A stretch of DNA of 64,000 nt, taken from the NCBI GenBank assembly GCA_951804985.1, contig OX638130.1, forward strand, positions 2,136,501 to 2,200,500, written 5' to 3'. Below the pieces are notes generated by a model. That model was not told the origin of the DNA. It was given only the letters and a program-made list of their open reading frames with translations, and made no database searches. Each line of letters opens with the position of its first letter. The first letter of the stretch is position 1. The stretch is from Dryomyza anilis (Eukaryota > Arthropoda > Insecta > Diptera > Dryomyzidae). Shown in pieces: positions 1 through 11,264 of the stretch. A program made the translations under genes and the position numbers.

Positions 1-1485
1 AGAAATCTTCATATTCAAGAATTTCTTTGAATATTAATCACTGGAAAACATCAATATTATGGTTTCATCATATTTATATTCGGATATATTTTTTTTCGAA
101 GAAAATATTTTTTTGGACAATTTTTTTTTAATTTCGAATAAAATATTTTTTTTTTTTCGATTTTTTTTATTATCGAAAAAATAAATTCGGAATTTTTTAA
201 AAAATTTTCATAATAACAATTTCTTTGACGAAGAATTTAATGGTTTGGTGCAAAAAGGGGTAAAATCAAAATTTTTTTGGAAATTGAGTTTTTGATGGCA
301 TTTATTATTATTATTTAATTACGCTTCATTTGGTACCAAAATCATCCATTTCCGAAGTATACATCCCGAAGTATACACTGAGAAACCACGATCTTTAAGG
401 TAAAAAATGCAAAATATAAGAATTAAATTGAAATCACTATACTAATTACAAATCATACTGTCAATGTTACGTTTCTTAAAATTACCATTTCCATTAAGAA
501 AAATAAAGTCGAAAATATATTACTATTGAAAAAAGAAATGTGTGCCTATGAAGAATAGGTGGTTTTACAACATACTAAAACACGGAAGTTTCAATGGTTG
601 GAGGGTTACATCGAAAGGGTGAAGTACATCTAAATGAAAAAATCTAATTCATAAAATTAAATAAAATGTATAAAATAAAATGTACTATTTTTTGGGAAAT
701 TGTTTAAATTTCATTTATTGGCCAAGCTACCTGAGATTTTACTTTCTATCAACAATTCGTATATATTGTATACGATATAATTTTTTAAAATCAAAAAATT
801 TGCACATTTAGCACATGGATTTTCAGCAAAATGAATATATTCACTTGACCAAACCCTTTTTGCACTAAACCCTTCAATTCATAATATTGATCACTACAAA
901 ACATAAATTCTGTGAATTTATTATACTTATTTTCGGATTTTTTTTAATTTCGAAGAAAATAAGTTTTCGCACGTTTTTTTTTTTATTTATTTTCGAATTT
1001 TTAAACCCTACACTAAGAGTGAAAGGGTGTATTCAGTTTGGTACGCCGTTTGCAACACCCAGAAGGAAGCATGTCCGGTATGGAATTGTTTATATATATT
1101 TTTGATCAGCATGACCTCCTGAGTCGATTTAGCGATGCCCGTCTGTCTGTCTGTTGAAATCACGATTTCAGAAAAACTAGAAGAGCTAAATAAATGAAAC
1201 TCCTAAATTAGATTACTATATATCTACGCTGTCTGTCAGTGAAAATGGGCATGATCAGTCCATTATGACCTGTGAACCGACCACTTATGTTAAAATTTAT
1301 CATATAAAACACATCAACTGGTGAATTTTACTGTATAGGTGTTCAGGTAAACTTTTTTTTGGTCAAATATATATTAACTTCATGCTCAAATACATGAAAA
1401 TAATGTTCTCCCGCGAAACGACTTGTGGTTCCCAAAAAAAAATCGAAATTCGGTGCACCTACCCATATGTAGCCTACCATATGTA
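1..1485. other. AT-rich flank, no gene seen
   Basis: No coding exon is recognisable. The stretch is A/T homopolymer-rich. Segments around 40-180 and 886-1000 share a degenerate layout: a CACTRSAAAA-like start, short ATATTATGAA-type palindromes and TTTTTTTTCGAAGAAAAT blocks. They may be decayed copies of one inverted-repeat element, similar in texture to the element at 5215-6097. A short GTCTGTCTGTCTGT microsatellite lies near 1141. The 72-codon ORF at 887-1105 runs through this low-complexity DNA and is not credible. Confidence 0.6.
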
Positions 1486-1749
1486 GGTTCAAGCATGGAT
1501 TGGGGCTAACAACATCTTTTCATAGAAACATTTTTCTATACCGCGCTACCTACCTCTCGGCAGTAAATGGCAAACCTACGAGAGTAAAACATTGGCTATG
1601 AAAAAGCTCTCACCCGCTGTTCGGAGTCTGCAATAAACTGTAGGTCCCACCACTTTGAGTACAAATATAACATGCACAGATCAAAATGGTGAGAGAGCTC
1701 GGCCTAAGTTCTTATAAGACTGTAGTGCCAAACTATTATTATTATTATT
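1486..1749 (+). mobile_element. tRNA-derived SINE, 5'-damaged copy
   Basis: This segment matches, over more than 250 bases, the reverse complement of the better-preserved SINE at 43591-43885. Shared blocks in order are GGTTCAAGC (pol III B box), GGGGCTAACAACA, CCGCGCTACCT, GTAAATGGCAAACCTACGAG, AAAAGCTCTCACCCGC, ACTGTAGGTCCCACCACTTT and TGGTGAGAGAGCTCGGCC. It ends in an (ATT)n tail at about 1732-1749. The A-box half of the tRNA-like head is replaced by an ATATGTAG-type repeat, so it should not be transcribed from its own promoter. It abuts the poly(T) of a minus-strand LINE. Confidence 0.8.
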
Positions 1750-2740
1750 TTTTTTTTTACAAATTAACCAACGCTCAGGGGATGCCCCCTATTCGTGCAA
1801 TGCACAGTGTTGATCGTAAGAAAGGATTATAGGTTAAAGGGAGGAGGAAGTGTCGGTGGATGTTTGCTTTAAATTTCCAAATATTAAAAATGTCGGAAAA
1901 AACAGAGGCAAGGAGATTGTTCCACAAACGTATCGTGCGACTGAAGAACGAATTATCTCTGTAATGCGTGGTTCTGTTGAGAACCGAGTGAACTACGAAG
2001 GGGTGGGCTTGGTTCGATGCCCGAGTAGAACGAGAGAATACACGACCTGGTGGAATCAGGCCATGTATTTCCCTCGAACACTTACCATTGTAATACCTAT
2101 AGAACAGGCTTACACACCCTACGATCCTTCGGTGCTCAAGAGAACCAATAGAGGATGAAATATTTTCATCCCCTATTAAATATATTGCACGTTGTTGGAT
2201 TCGATCCATGAACTCCAAAGAAGATTTTGAAGCCCCTGCCCATATGTGCGAATTGTATTCCATCTTAGGCCGAATATAGGTGGTGAAGACAATGCGCAAG
2301 TCAGCGGGAGTGAAATATGTCTTACACCGTTTCAAAAAACCGAGGCACTTGGCCGCTTCTTTCGACACATCAAATATGTGATCACTCCAACGGAGGTCAC
2401 ATTGATATACCCAGAACGTCAAGAGCAGCTGACTGCGCAATATCCACAGAGTCCATATGGAGGGGAGGGAGGGGTGAATCCATTCTTTTGTGAGATAACA
2501 GACAACATTGGGTCTTGCTAGCATTAAAATGAACTCTATTTGCAAGAGCCCACTCGGAGATTGTTTTAAGGTCATTATTGAGTGTATCATTCATTGTGCG
2601 CCTTTTACTCTCAATCTCCAAAGAGTTTGGGCGCTTGTTGAACGAAAATGAATGACAGATGTTGCTGTCATCTGCAAAGGAATGGATTGAGTTCTGGGTC
2701 GATGACAGAAGGTCATTGATAAACACCAGAAATAGGGACG
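1748..2740 (-). pseudogene. 5'-truncated non-LTR retrotransposon (reverse transcriptase fragment)
   Basis: This is the C-terminal half of a LINE reverse transcriptase on the minus strand. The first reading frame (from about 2740 down to 2400) shows FLVFINDLLSS, then the catalytic FADD motif (the two Asp codons at 2667-2672), then the WALANRVHFNASKTQ block. A frameshift near 2398-2402 moves the protein into the frame that ends at 1775. That part carries CDLRWSDHIF, KCLGFLKRCKTYF and YIRPKMEYNSHIWAG, typical of the thumb and C-terminal part of jockey/CR1-like elements. It ends shortly before a poly(T) run at 1748-1758, the poly(A) tail of the element. The endonuclease and the upstream RT are absent, so this is a dead, 5'-truncated insertion. 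The clade assignment is inference from motif style only. Plus-strand ORFs here are antisense shadows. Confidence 0.88.
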
Positions 2741-3209
2741 GGTATCAAATGAATGGAAATTCTTCAGCGATTGAAAATTTGTAGTTATTTTCAGGATTCG
2801 TATTCCCTGGTGACCTATATACAACTTTAACTGGTAACCACACATATGTGTAAGGTATTTATAGTTGGCTTAGACCGACTATAATTTTGATAATCCTAAC
2901 TATTACAATAACAGCTACTATAAAATGTCCCTATTTTAAAATTTCCCATGTGATCTGACCTTCCCAACTGGTTTTTTTATTTGTAACAGTTTTTTTGAAT
3001 TTTTTATTCTGTTTTTTTTTATTCTTTTTTTCGAAATCAAATAATGAATCTGGTAGTTGTTGAAAATTCATAATATAGATGACTAAAATCATAATATTGC
3101 AGATTTTTCTGTGTTTTAAATATCTGTTCATTTTTTACCGTGAGTAAGGTACAACCATAAACTAACCGAAATCCTAAAATTTCATTAAATTTTGCTAACT
3201 TAATCCATT
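2741..3209. other. AT-rich spacer, nothing recognised
   Basis: No protein similarity, repeat array or inverted repeat was noticed between the LINE breakpoint and the foldback element. Short ORFs on the minus strand are T/A-run driven. Confidence 0.6.
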
Positions 3210-3454
3210 TATAAAGGGTTTTTCAATAAGAGCGCTTCAGTAAGGTTTGCCATTTCATGATGGAAAGATATACGAGGCAACAACAAGTCGAAATTATTAA
3301 AATTTACTACCGAAATTAGAATTCGTATATCTTTCCATCATGAAATGGCAAATCTTACTGAAGAGAAATGTCAAAAGAGCGGCAAGAAATATGGCGTCGT
3401 TTGCTGTCCCTGTCGCTCTACTTTTGTAGCGTTCCTGTTGAAAAACCCTTTATA
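3210..3454 (+). mobile_element. Mariner-derived foldback MITE
   Basis: The ends form an inverted repeat, TATAAAGGGTTTTTCAA at 3210-3226 and its exact complement at 3438-3454, with TA dinucleotides at the edges as expected for Tc1/mariner-type insertion. Inside, a second pair of 41-base arms (3235-3275 and 3323-3363) is inverted with one mismatch. The left arm contains the start of a transposase-like reading frame. The element is about 245 bp and non-autonomous. It appears to have arisen by inverted duplication of the 5' end of a longer transposon. Confidence 0.85.
3257..3319 (+). pseudogene. Transposase N-terminal remnant inside the MITE
   Basis: Two tandem ATGs (3257 and 3260) open a 20-codon frame, MMERYTRQQQVEIIKIYYRN, stopped by TAG at 3317. 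The sequence resembles the first helix of the N-terminal DNA-binding domain of insect mariner-like transposases. Only this beginning survives, because the sequence turns back on itself into the inverted right arm at 3323. It cannot make an enzyme. Its value is as a tag for the autonomous parent. The family statement is from memory of similar N-termini and is inference. Confidence 0.6.
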
Positions 3455-4459
3455 TTGTATAACGAAATTTATGATCCGGGTCTGCTTAAAAGTAAGAGCA
3501 TGGTTTCATTTTTAATTCCAGTCCCTAAATTCTACAACCCTGCCTGTCGTGCTCTTAAATAATACAATAAAGCTTTACGTTGAAATATTTACTTTGTGCC
3601 AAATATTTAACTAAGCTCATAATATTTTCATTGAATTTTCGACAATTTCAATTTGACCTGTTTTTCTATTAACTGATTTCCTGCTAATGCCTTGCAACTT
3701 CCTGTCTAAGTGACCTCCTTAGCGACCATATTAAAAGCCCCCCTACAGAAAACACTTCCTCTGAGTCGTCGACATTGCAATGTACCACAACAGCTCCTTG
3801 GTGGCGCATCCTTGTTTATCTTGCAAAAACTTCGAACCACAATTTAGTGCTTGTAACTGCAATATTTGCAATTACTTGGTGAATTATTAAAAAAGCTGCT
3901 ACTGCTGCTGCTGTTGTTGCCAACATTTAAGACATTGATTTTGCTTTTGAAACCTCACGACATTACTATCCCCGTTAACTCTGCTGCTGTACCGGATGCA
4001 GCTCCTCTATATAGGTAGTAAATAATCATCTACTCAATCTTCTGCACAATCCGCTTGTTTTTTGGGTCACTTCATTTCCGTTCAAGCACGTAGCAGCGAG
4101 CAGCGAGCCTTGTTTATGCTTTGCCAAACACTGCCACGCCCTCTTAGACCCTTTGCCTAGACGTTTTGAATTTTGAACCTCTTTCCGCTATTCTCAGACT
4201 TTTGCTTGCTATTTTTAAAGCCTCCCCCAGTGTTTCAGAACCACTCTCTTTGAACCTCTTCTTCTCTTTTTTGCTGTAGCAGTCTCCGGCAACGTATTAG
4301 GCTGACTTGCTTGTTGCCTGTCACACAGTACAACAACGTTTTGTTGCTACATAAACAGATGCTGAGTGCTGCCAAGTTACTGGAATTGTACAAAACCAGA
4401 CAAGAAATACAACAACAACAACAAAAAAATGTAGGTTATGCTACAGATTACAGTTAAAA
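3455..4459. other. Non-coding DNA of moderate GC, no gene seen
   Basis: The base composition is more balanced than in the neighbours, with CTG-rich runs around 3894-3920 and GAGCAGCGAGC near 4095. No splice-bounded open frame was recognised. One copy of the AGTGCTGCCAA motif lies near 4364. Confidence 0.55.
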
Positions 4460-4479
4460 ATAGCGAACGTTGAAGCCTC

Positions 4480-4590
4480 TCAACCCAACGAGGAACCTCA
4501 CAACAGAGCCTCACAATCCAATCGCACAACCCAATCGCACGACACAATCTCACAACCCCACCTCACAACCCTATATCACAACCCATTCTC
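4480..4590. repeat. Short tandem repeat, CACAACCCAATCG-type
   Basis: There are about six imperfect copies of a roughly 15-18-base unit built on CTCACAACCCAATCGCA. The ORF overlapping it is an artefact of the repeat. Confidence 0.8.
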
Positions 4591-4682
4591 CATTCTCCAA
4601 AAACCCTTCGGTCGTTGACAAACGTGCACAAATTTGTCAGCATGTTTTTGTGTGAGTGTAAATGCTCTTGTATAAGTGTTTG

Positions 4683-4710
4683 TGTCTGTCTGTCTGTCTG
4701 TCTGTCTGTC
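4683..4710. repeat. (TGTC)7 microsatellite
   Basis: Seven uninterrupted copies of the tetranucleotide. Related CTGT/GACA tracts occur near 1141, 32552, 51550 and 51658. Confidence 0.95.
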
Positions 4711-5214
4711 GGGTTAGTTTGATTGTATATAGTATATGTGTTTTTGCATGAATAACAGTTTGTGCTTGTTTTTGTTGTTCTTGTTATTACTGTGTTCCCA
4801 TTGTTGTTGTTAGGGACACACACGTGTTTCATTAAGTATTCAAATTGTGTAAAAAATACACATTCATATATACCAGACACATACATATGGCATACAAAAC
4901 AGTGCTGCCAAATTTTGTCGAAAAACTACTACGACTTATAGTTTAAATTGCATTTGTATTTGTGCGCATAACATGAAATACAAACGGCATTTGTTATTAG
5001 ACGTACACTTTTTTTATTCTTTGGTTAAAGTGCTGCCAAATTTGTTGAAAATTAAATATTTATAAAGAAATAATTATTATGTTCAGTAGACACTACTTTT
5101 ATTTCCAAAATCTTAAATAACTATTACCATTTAAAGGCTCTCTGAAAAGATCCGACTTGTCGACTGATTTCTCGATAAGCACCTGAACTACTTAATACAT
5201 TTTACAATACTTAA
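4711..5214. other. Non-coding, two CAGTGCTGCCAAA-type motifs
   Basis: No gene is visible. The motif CAGTGCTGCCAAATTT (near 4900) and AAGTGCTGCCAAATTT (near 5029) occur 130 bp apart in the same orientation. Confidence 0.55.
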
Positions 5215-6097
5215 TACACAGAAAAACAAATTCATCAATATGATGAATTATTCATAAAAATTATGAATTTTTCTCCAACCAGATTTAACATATTAATACC
5301 ACTGCTCATTAAATGACATATTGATTATATATATGAAATTATTCGTACTATCGAATATCATAGTGAGGAACGAAATATTCAGTTCAATGAATTTGAATCA
5401 TCATATTGATGAATTTGTTCATATTATTTATGAATGTAATATTTTTTTTATGAATTTAAAAAAAAAAAAAAAAAATTGTTTAGAAAATAATTCGAAAAAA
5501 AGTGTTGTTGTAATTATTGTAAATTTTATTTAAAAAATAACAGAAAACCATTTTTTTTCAAAAAAAAAATTTTTTTTTTCGAAAATAAAAATTATTCGAA
5601 AACATTTTTTTGTTCGAAAATAAAAATTATTCGAACAAAAAAATTTTAGTTTGAAACAATAAAATTTTGTTTGAAAAAAAAAATCAAAATTTTTTTTTTC
5701 AAATTTTATTTTACCGAAAAAAAAATAATGTTTCTACAATTTTTTTTTATATACATTTTTTTTTAAATACTTGAGAACTGAGAAGTACTGCAAAAAATGA
5801 ACGTAAAATAAATATTTTGTTTGAAATTTGGTTTGATGAACATCCTTTTTCAATATGAAGTATATTATGTTGTATTTTATGTTTTTGTTCATTAATATGA
5901 TGAAACGGATTCTTCACATACAATTCATCATATTGAAGAACACTTTTTCGTCAGTTACAAAGCGTTCATCATATTTATGATCGCATTCACAACATTGATG
6001 GCGTCAGTTATTAATATTATGAATGGTTCTTCAATACAATGAATCATGCTTAGAAGAACGGAATTCATCAATATGATGTATATTTTTTTTCTGTGTA
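5215..6097. mobile_element. Putative 0.88-kb non-autonomous DNA element
   Basis: The segment starts TACACAGAAAAAC followed by TTCATCAATATGATGAATT. It ends with the inverted equivalent, GAATTCATCAATATGATG followed by TTTTTTTTCTGTGTA, giving imperfect terminal inverted repeats of about 30 bases. The interior is filled with TTCATCATATTGAAGAA-type palindromes and long A/T runs and has no transposase. A clear target-site duplication was not found, so the exact ends are uncertain. Confidence 0.6.
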
Positions 6098-8145
6098 GAC
6101 TTGAAATATCTAAAAAGTGCGTCTACTTTCGATCCTCTATCTCACTCCGTTGAAGTGGTAACTAATTTAAGACTTATTGATTGAACTTTAAAATATCTAG
6201 AATACATCTGCACAAATGTATTTAAAACCCATTTCGAGACATTGATTTAATTTCAAAACATATACTGTCGTCGACTCTATGCTTGAAAATCAAATGAATG
6301 TGTTGCTCACAAAAACAAAGCACAAGTAGTGTCAAAACAAAACACAAACAAGACGTAGCTGTACCTATATCTACATATCATGTAGGTTCAATTTGTCACT
6401 CGATATCGCAACAAATATGTACGATATCGTTTGATTTCTCCACCTCGACTTGATTTCGTAATGATATCGAAACAAATGAAATATAGAGCAAATATCAAAA
6501 GGTATAAGAAAATCATATAATATTTTAAATTAAGTTTTTTATTTATCGAACAAAATTTTTTGCATTATTTAATAATTTTTTTTGTTGGATATTTTGATTT
6601 TCGACCAATGCGTTGTTTTCGTCGTACAAATATTGTTTTTAACATTTTTTTTTATATAATCTTTGTTGTAATTTTTTATAAAAACATAAATACCGCCAAC
6701 AACATTACTGCCGTCGAACGCCGAGTGACTGATTTATTGTTGTTTTCAATGTTCGTCTCATTACTCGTTGCGCTCACTCACTGCACTCACTGTACTTGTT
6801 GAATTTTCAGCAACAGTAGTGTCATTTGATTTTGTTTTTAAAACATTGAGTGTCTTGCACAAACAAATTGTTGACACTACTTGACACCATAAAACAAATA
6901 CTGCAGTGAATTCGCTAGAGAGACTTCACAATAATACTCTGTAGACTGCCATTACGAAATGCACTCAGTGCTATAGAGTGCAGTAGTACATATTTTGCAG
7001 ATGCGAACTTCAAATATATTTATAATGATTACTGTGATCAATATATATTGATACTTTTTGTGATGATTGTATTCAAGATTATAGACTGTGACAGACCTAC
7101 ATATATTCTCAAATAAGTTTTACGACTATGTTCAAATTATTTTGGCATGCTGAATTTATGGTGATCCAGTGTTGATGACTGTTACACATTTTTTTTTAAT
7201 ATGACTTTTTCCGACTACTATCTTCGGATGATCATCATTTTAAAATGAATATTTGAAGATTAGCACACCTACATAGCAACTTTAGGATAAATCTTTTGTG
7301 ATATTTATTTTTGGGGGTTCGTATATTACAATATTAAATGATTCATTAATTATTATAATATTAAATGATTCATCAATGGAACTTTCTAGAAATCTTGTTC
7401 ACTCATTCTCCGTTTATAAACAGTCTTCATCGTCGATAAAGTTTATTTTTGTTATGACTTTTCACCATTTGCTAAATTCAACCTTTCTCCGAACTTCTTC
7501 CCAGTTTAAACCCTTGAGTTGTATACGAAAAACCAAAAAATCTGTATCATTTTTCTTTATAAAACATGTCATAAATATATATGTTATAGGTTTTCCTTTG
7601 CACAAAGGCAGTAAGAGTTACTGCTTTTACTTTGCTCTACTTTGCAACACTTTTGCAGTGACAGCTTCACGAACATTTCTGTTTATTGATTACACTATTT
7701 GTTGGTCGCACCAAGAAGATTCTGTGGTTCCGCCATTTTTCAGCTGACGGCAGGAAGTCAAATAGTACGCGACCGAAAGACGGACAAAGAGTCAGACCGA
7801 AAGTATGTCGTGGCATGGAATGTGGTAGCAACACATCCTAGCGATGCTATTTATGCGGACTGCACATACATTTTGGGCTTTTCACGTAGATGACGATTAC
7901 AACGACGATACCAATAAGGATGTCGTTGTGGCCGATGTTGTTGCTGTTATCGTTGTGTTTTCGGCTTAATCGCATATGTCACCTTATTTAACGGTTCAGT
8001 AATTCGGTGATACTACAGAGTCAGACGCAGAGACTTTCGCAACGGGTTCTAGAGAACGGTTAACATGTTATTTACACAAGTTGTAAAACGTAGCAGTCAA
8101 TGGCAGTGACAAGAATCACTAAATGCGGTTATTTATATAGGATTT
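6098..8145. other. Non-coding, no gene recognised
   Basis: This contains short inverted copies of AAGTAGTGTCAA (near 6330) and TTGACACTACTT (near 6871), about 540 bp apart, perhaps the arms of an old element. A duplicated TTAATTATTATAATATTAAATG-like patch lies at 7333-7375. The 149-codon ORF at 7298-7747 has no recognisable domain and biased, non-coding-looking composition, so it is not called a gene. Confidence 0.5.
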
Positions 8146-8545
8146 TTTTTAAATTTTCTTTAGAGTTTCTTGGGAATTTATAAAGAATTTATGAGGAATA
8201 TATAAGGATTTTATTTAGAATTTAAGAGACATTTCTGGTGTATAAGGTCGTGGCAAATTTCTTAAACATTTTTAAAGTATTTATTAATAATTATTTATTT
8301 TTTATTTTATAAAGAAATAACTATGAATTCATGGAGAAGTTATTAAAAATTTATAAAGAATGTATGAAGAATTTTTATGAATGTATGCCGAATTTACAAA
8401 ATTTATAAGAGAATAATTTATGAAGAATGTTTATAAAATTTAGTTAGTGTTTATGAAGAATTTATTAAGAATGTATTTGAAATTTAATAAGAATTTATTA
8501 GCAATTTATAAAGGATTTATTACGAATTTATATAGAATTTGCACA
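8146..8545. repeat. Degenerate GAATTTATAA-type tandem repeat
   Basis: Many imperfect copies of an 11-13-base unit around GAATTTATAAAGAA and AATTTATGAAGAA fill this stretch. Confidence 0.75.
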
Positions 8546-9518
8546 CATGACACCCACGGGTTTTGTTTGTTGTACACAAATATTTCCGCGAAAAACTCGA
8601 TTCTTAATACCAAAAATAACATTTAAAAAAAAAAACTTTTCACTTTTTATGTATTGCTTTTTCAAGCATCAAATTAAATTTTGGTTTAAATTCAAAAACT
8701 GTTCAATTTTGCAATTTAATATACAATTAATTGAAATTCTAATTATTTATTAAACACACCGCAAATAAATCTGCAAAAAACACAAACAAAAAATCTAAAA
8801 TTGACCAGCATTAATTAAAACGCCTGCCTCCGTGTAAATAAAACATTTTACAAAGTCATTTTGCACATTTTGTGACTAATAAATGAGCCACACATTAATG
8901 AAAAGTGCGGCTTTGTATAAAATGCCACACACATCTACTCGAATTCGACAAAAACAGTGCTGCCACATGTTACACTTAATCAAGTGTGTTGTGCGAATAA
9001 TTTATGAAATTTTGTTTAGAAAATGTGCGTGAACATTAATCAGGCGAATGCAATTAACAAATTTAAAACTGTTTTTAATGTGTGTGTGTAAAAATAAAAT
9101 GAAAATTAAGCAAAAATAAAATTAAACCAAAAATAAAATAAAACAAAATGAAATAAAATGCGTTGTTTTTTGCTAAACAGTGCTGCCAATGTGTGGAGTT
9201 AAATTAGAGTCGAACCAAAAACGTTTTAATGAGCAGGGTTTTTAATGAGCAGTCTGTTAATGATCAAAAAGAAAAAAAAAATCAACAAAAGGACCGTGCA
9301 ATAAACACACTTGAAGAAATATACAACAATATTTAGACGGATATTATACAATTTGAGTTTATTGCTGAGTGTTAATAATTGCACACCCCACACGCAAAAT
9401 CTGATGTGTCGAACCAAAAATGTTTTTTTGGATAGATGTTTCTATTTTTAAAAATTTTGTTTTTGATATATTTATAATTATGATTAATAAATGTATGCTT
9501 ATAACATTTATGGTTGTG
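8546..9518. other. Non-coding AT-rich DNA
   Basis: No gene is visible. CAGTGCTGCCACAT near 8954 and CAGTGCTGCCAATG near 9178 are two further copies of a motif seen elsewhere in the window, in the same orientation. Confidence 0.55.
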
Positions 9519-11250
9519 ATTTTAATATTTTTGATTACTATTAATTGTTTTTAATTGTGAAATAAATATAACTAAATTTATTTAACCATTTTAATGACTA
9601 AGAATATAGCATTATAATTACCATAATTATATTTATGATATCTTTGTTTGTGGTTTATTATTCATTATTATGATGAGGACATTTTGCAATGTTATAAACA
9701 TTATAATGTCTGATTAATACATATCTAATTAGTAAATTTTAATAGTTTATAATATTATATTATGCTTATGAAAAACTACGATATTTTTGTTCCTTATTAT
9801 GACGTTCATGATTTTAACTAATTGCTAAATTTTTGATTATTTAAAATTGTTCAATATATCTTAATATTTAAAATTGTTCAATAGTTCACTTTATGATTGT
9901 CAGTATTTATGTTTATTATATATATGACTGTGATTATTATATATATTATTGTGATTATTATATATGCTATTGTGATTATTATATATATGACTGTGATTAT
10001 TATATATATTATTGTGATTATTATATATATTATTGTGATTATTATATATATGATTGTGTTTCAGTTTATGATTGTCAGTATTTATGATTATTATATGCAT
10101 GATTGTGATTATTATATATCTAAATGACTGTGACATTTGATGTGATTTTAATAATTTTGATTGCTATTAATTGTTTTTAATTGTGAAATAAATATAACTA
10201 AATTTATTTAACCATTTTAATGATTAAGAATATGGCATTATAATTACCATAATTATATATATGATATCTTTGTTTGTGGTTTATTATTCATCATTATGTT
10301 AGGACATTTTGCAATGTTATAAACATTATAATGTCTGATTAATACATATCTAATTAGTAAATTTTAATAGTTTATAATATTATATTATGCTTATGAAAAA
10401 CTACGATATTTTTGTTCCTTATTATGACGTTTATGATTTTAACTAATTGCTAAATTTTTGATTATTTAAAATTGTTCAATATATCTTAATATTTAAAATT
10501 GTTCAATAGTTCACTTTATGATTGTCAGTATTTATGGTTATTATATATATGACTGTGATTATTATATATATTATTGTGATTATTATATATATTATTGTGA
10601 TTATTATATATATTATTGTGATTATTATAGTTATTATTGTGATTATTATATATATATGATTGTGTTTCAGTTTATGAGTGTCAGTATTTAAGATTATTAT
10701 ATGCATGAGTGTGATTATTATATATGTAAATGACTGTGACATTTGATGTGATTTTAATAATTTTGATTGCGATTAATTTTTTTTAATTGTGAAATAAATA
10801 TAACTAAATTTATTTAACCATTTTAATGACTAAGAATATGGCATTATAATTACCATAATTATATTTATGATATCTTTGTTTGTGGTTTATTATTTATCAT
10901 TTTGATGCATTTTGATGAGGACATTTTGCAATGTTATAAACATTATAATGTTTGAATAATACATGTCTGATTAGTACATTTTAATAGTTTCAAATATATT
11001 ACGTTTATGATATTGTAAAATTACAGTATTTATGTTGATTATTATGACATTTATGATTAATTGCGAAATTTTTGATTAATAAATATATCAAAATATTTAA
11101 AATTGTTCAATAGTTCAGTTTATGATTGTCAGTATTTATGATTATAATATATATGACTGTGATTATTATATATATTATTGTGATTATTATATATTATTGT
11201 GTTTATTATATATATGATTGTGATTATTATTAGGTAATCACAATGTATGC
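9519..11250. repeat. Three-copy ~0.6-kb higher-order tandem repeat
   Basis: A block of about 600-625 bp recurs near 9526, 10148 and 10757. Shared landmarks include TGCTATTAATTGTTTTTAAT, ATAAATATAACTAAATTTAT, ACATTTTGCAATGTTATAAA and TTTATGATTGTCAGTATTTA. Each copy also contains its own inner microsatellite of about 20 bases, ATTATATATATTATTGTG-like (9909-10065, 10541-10665, 11140-11235). Antisense and sense ORFs of 64-79 codons here are repeat artefacts. Confidence 0.9.
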
Positions 11251-11264
11251 TTATGATATATATA

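Noticed and set aside
1850..2521. Two plus-strand ORFs of 102 and 91 codons
   Set aside because: They lie antisense to the reverse-transcriptase fragment, whose motifs are clearly on the minus strand.
7298..7747. 149-codon plus-strand ORF
   Set aside because: It shows no recognisable domain, begins in an ATTATAATATTAAATG duplication and has no splice or start context. It is kept as non-coding.
9893..10742. ORFs of 64-79 codons on both strands rich in Ile/Tyr
   Set aside because: They run across the ATTATATATATTATTGTG microsatellite inside the higher-order repeat.
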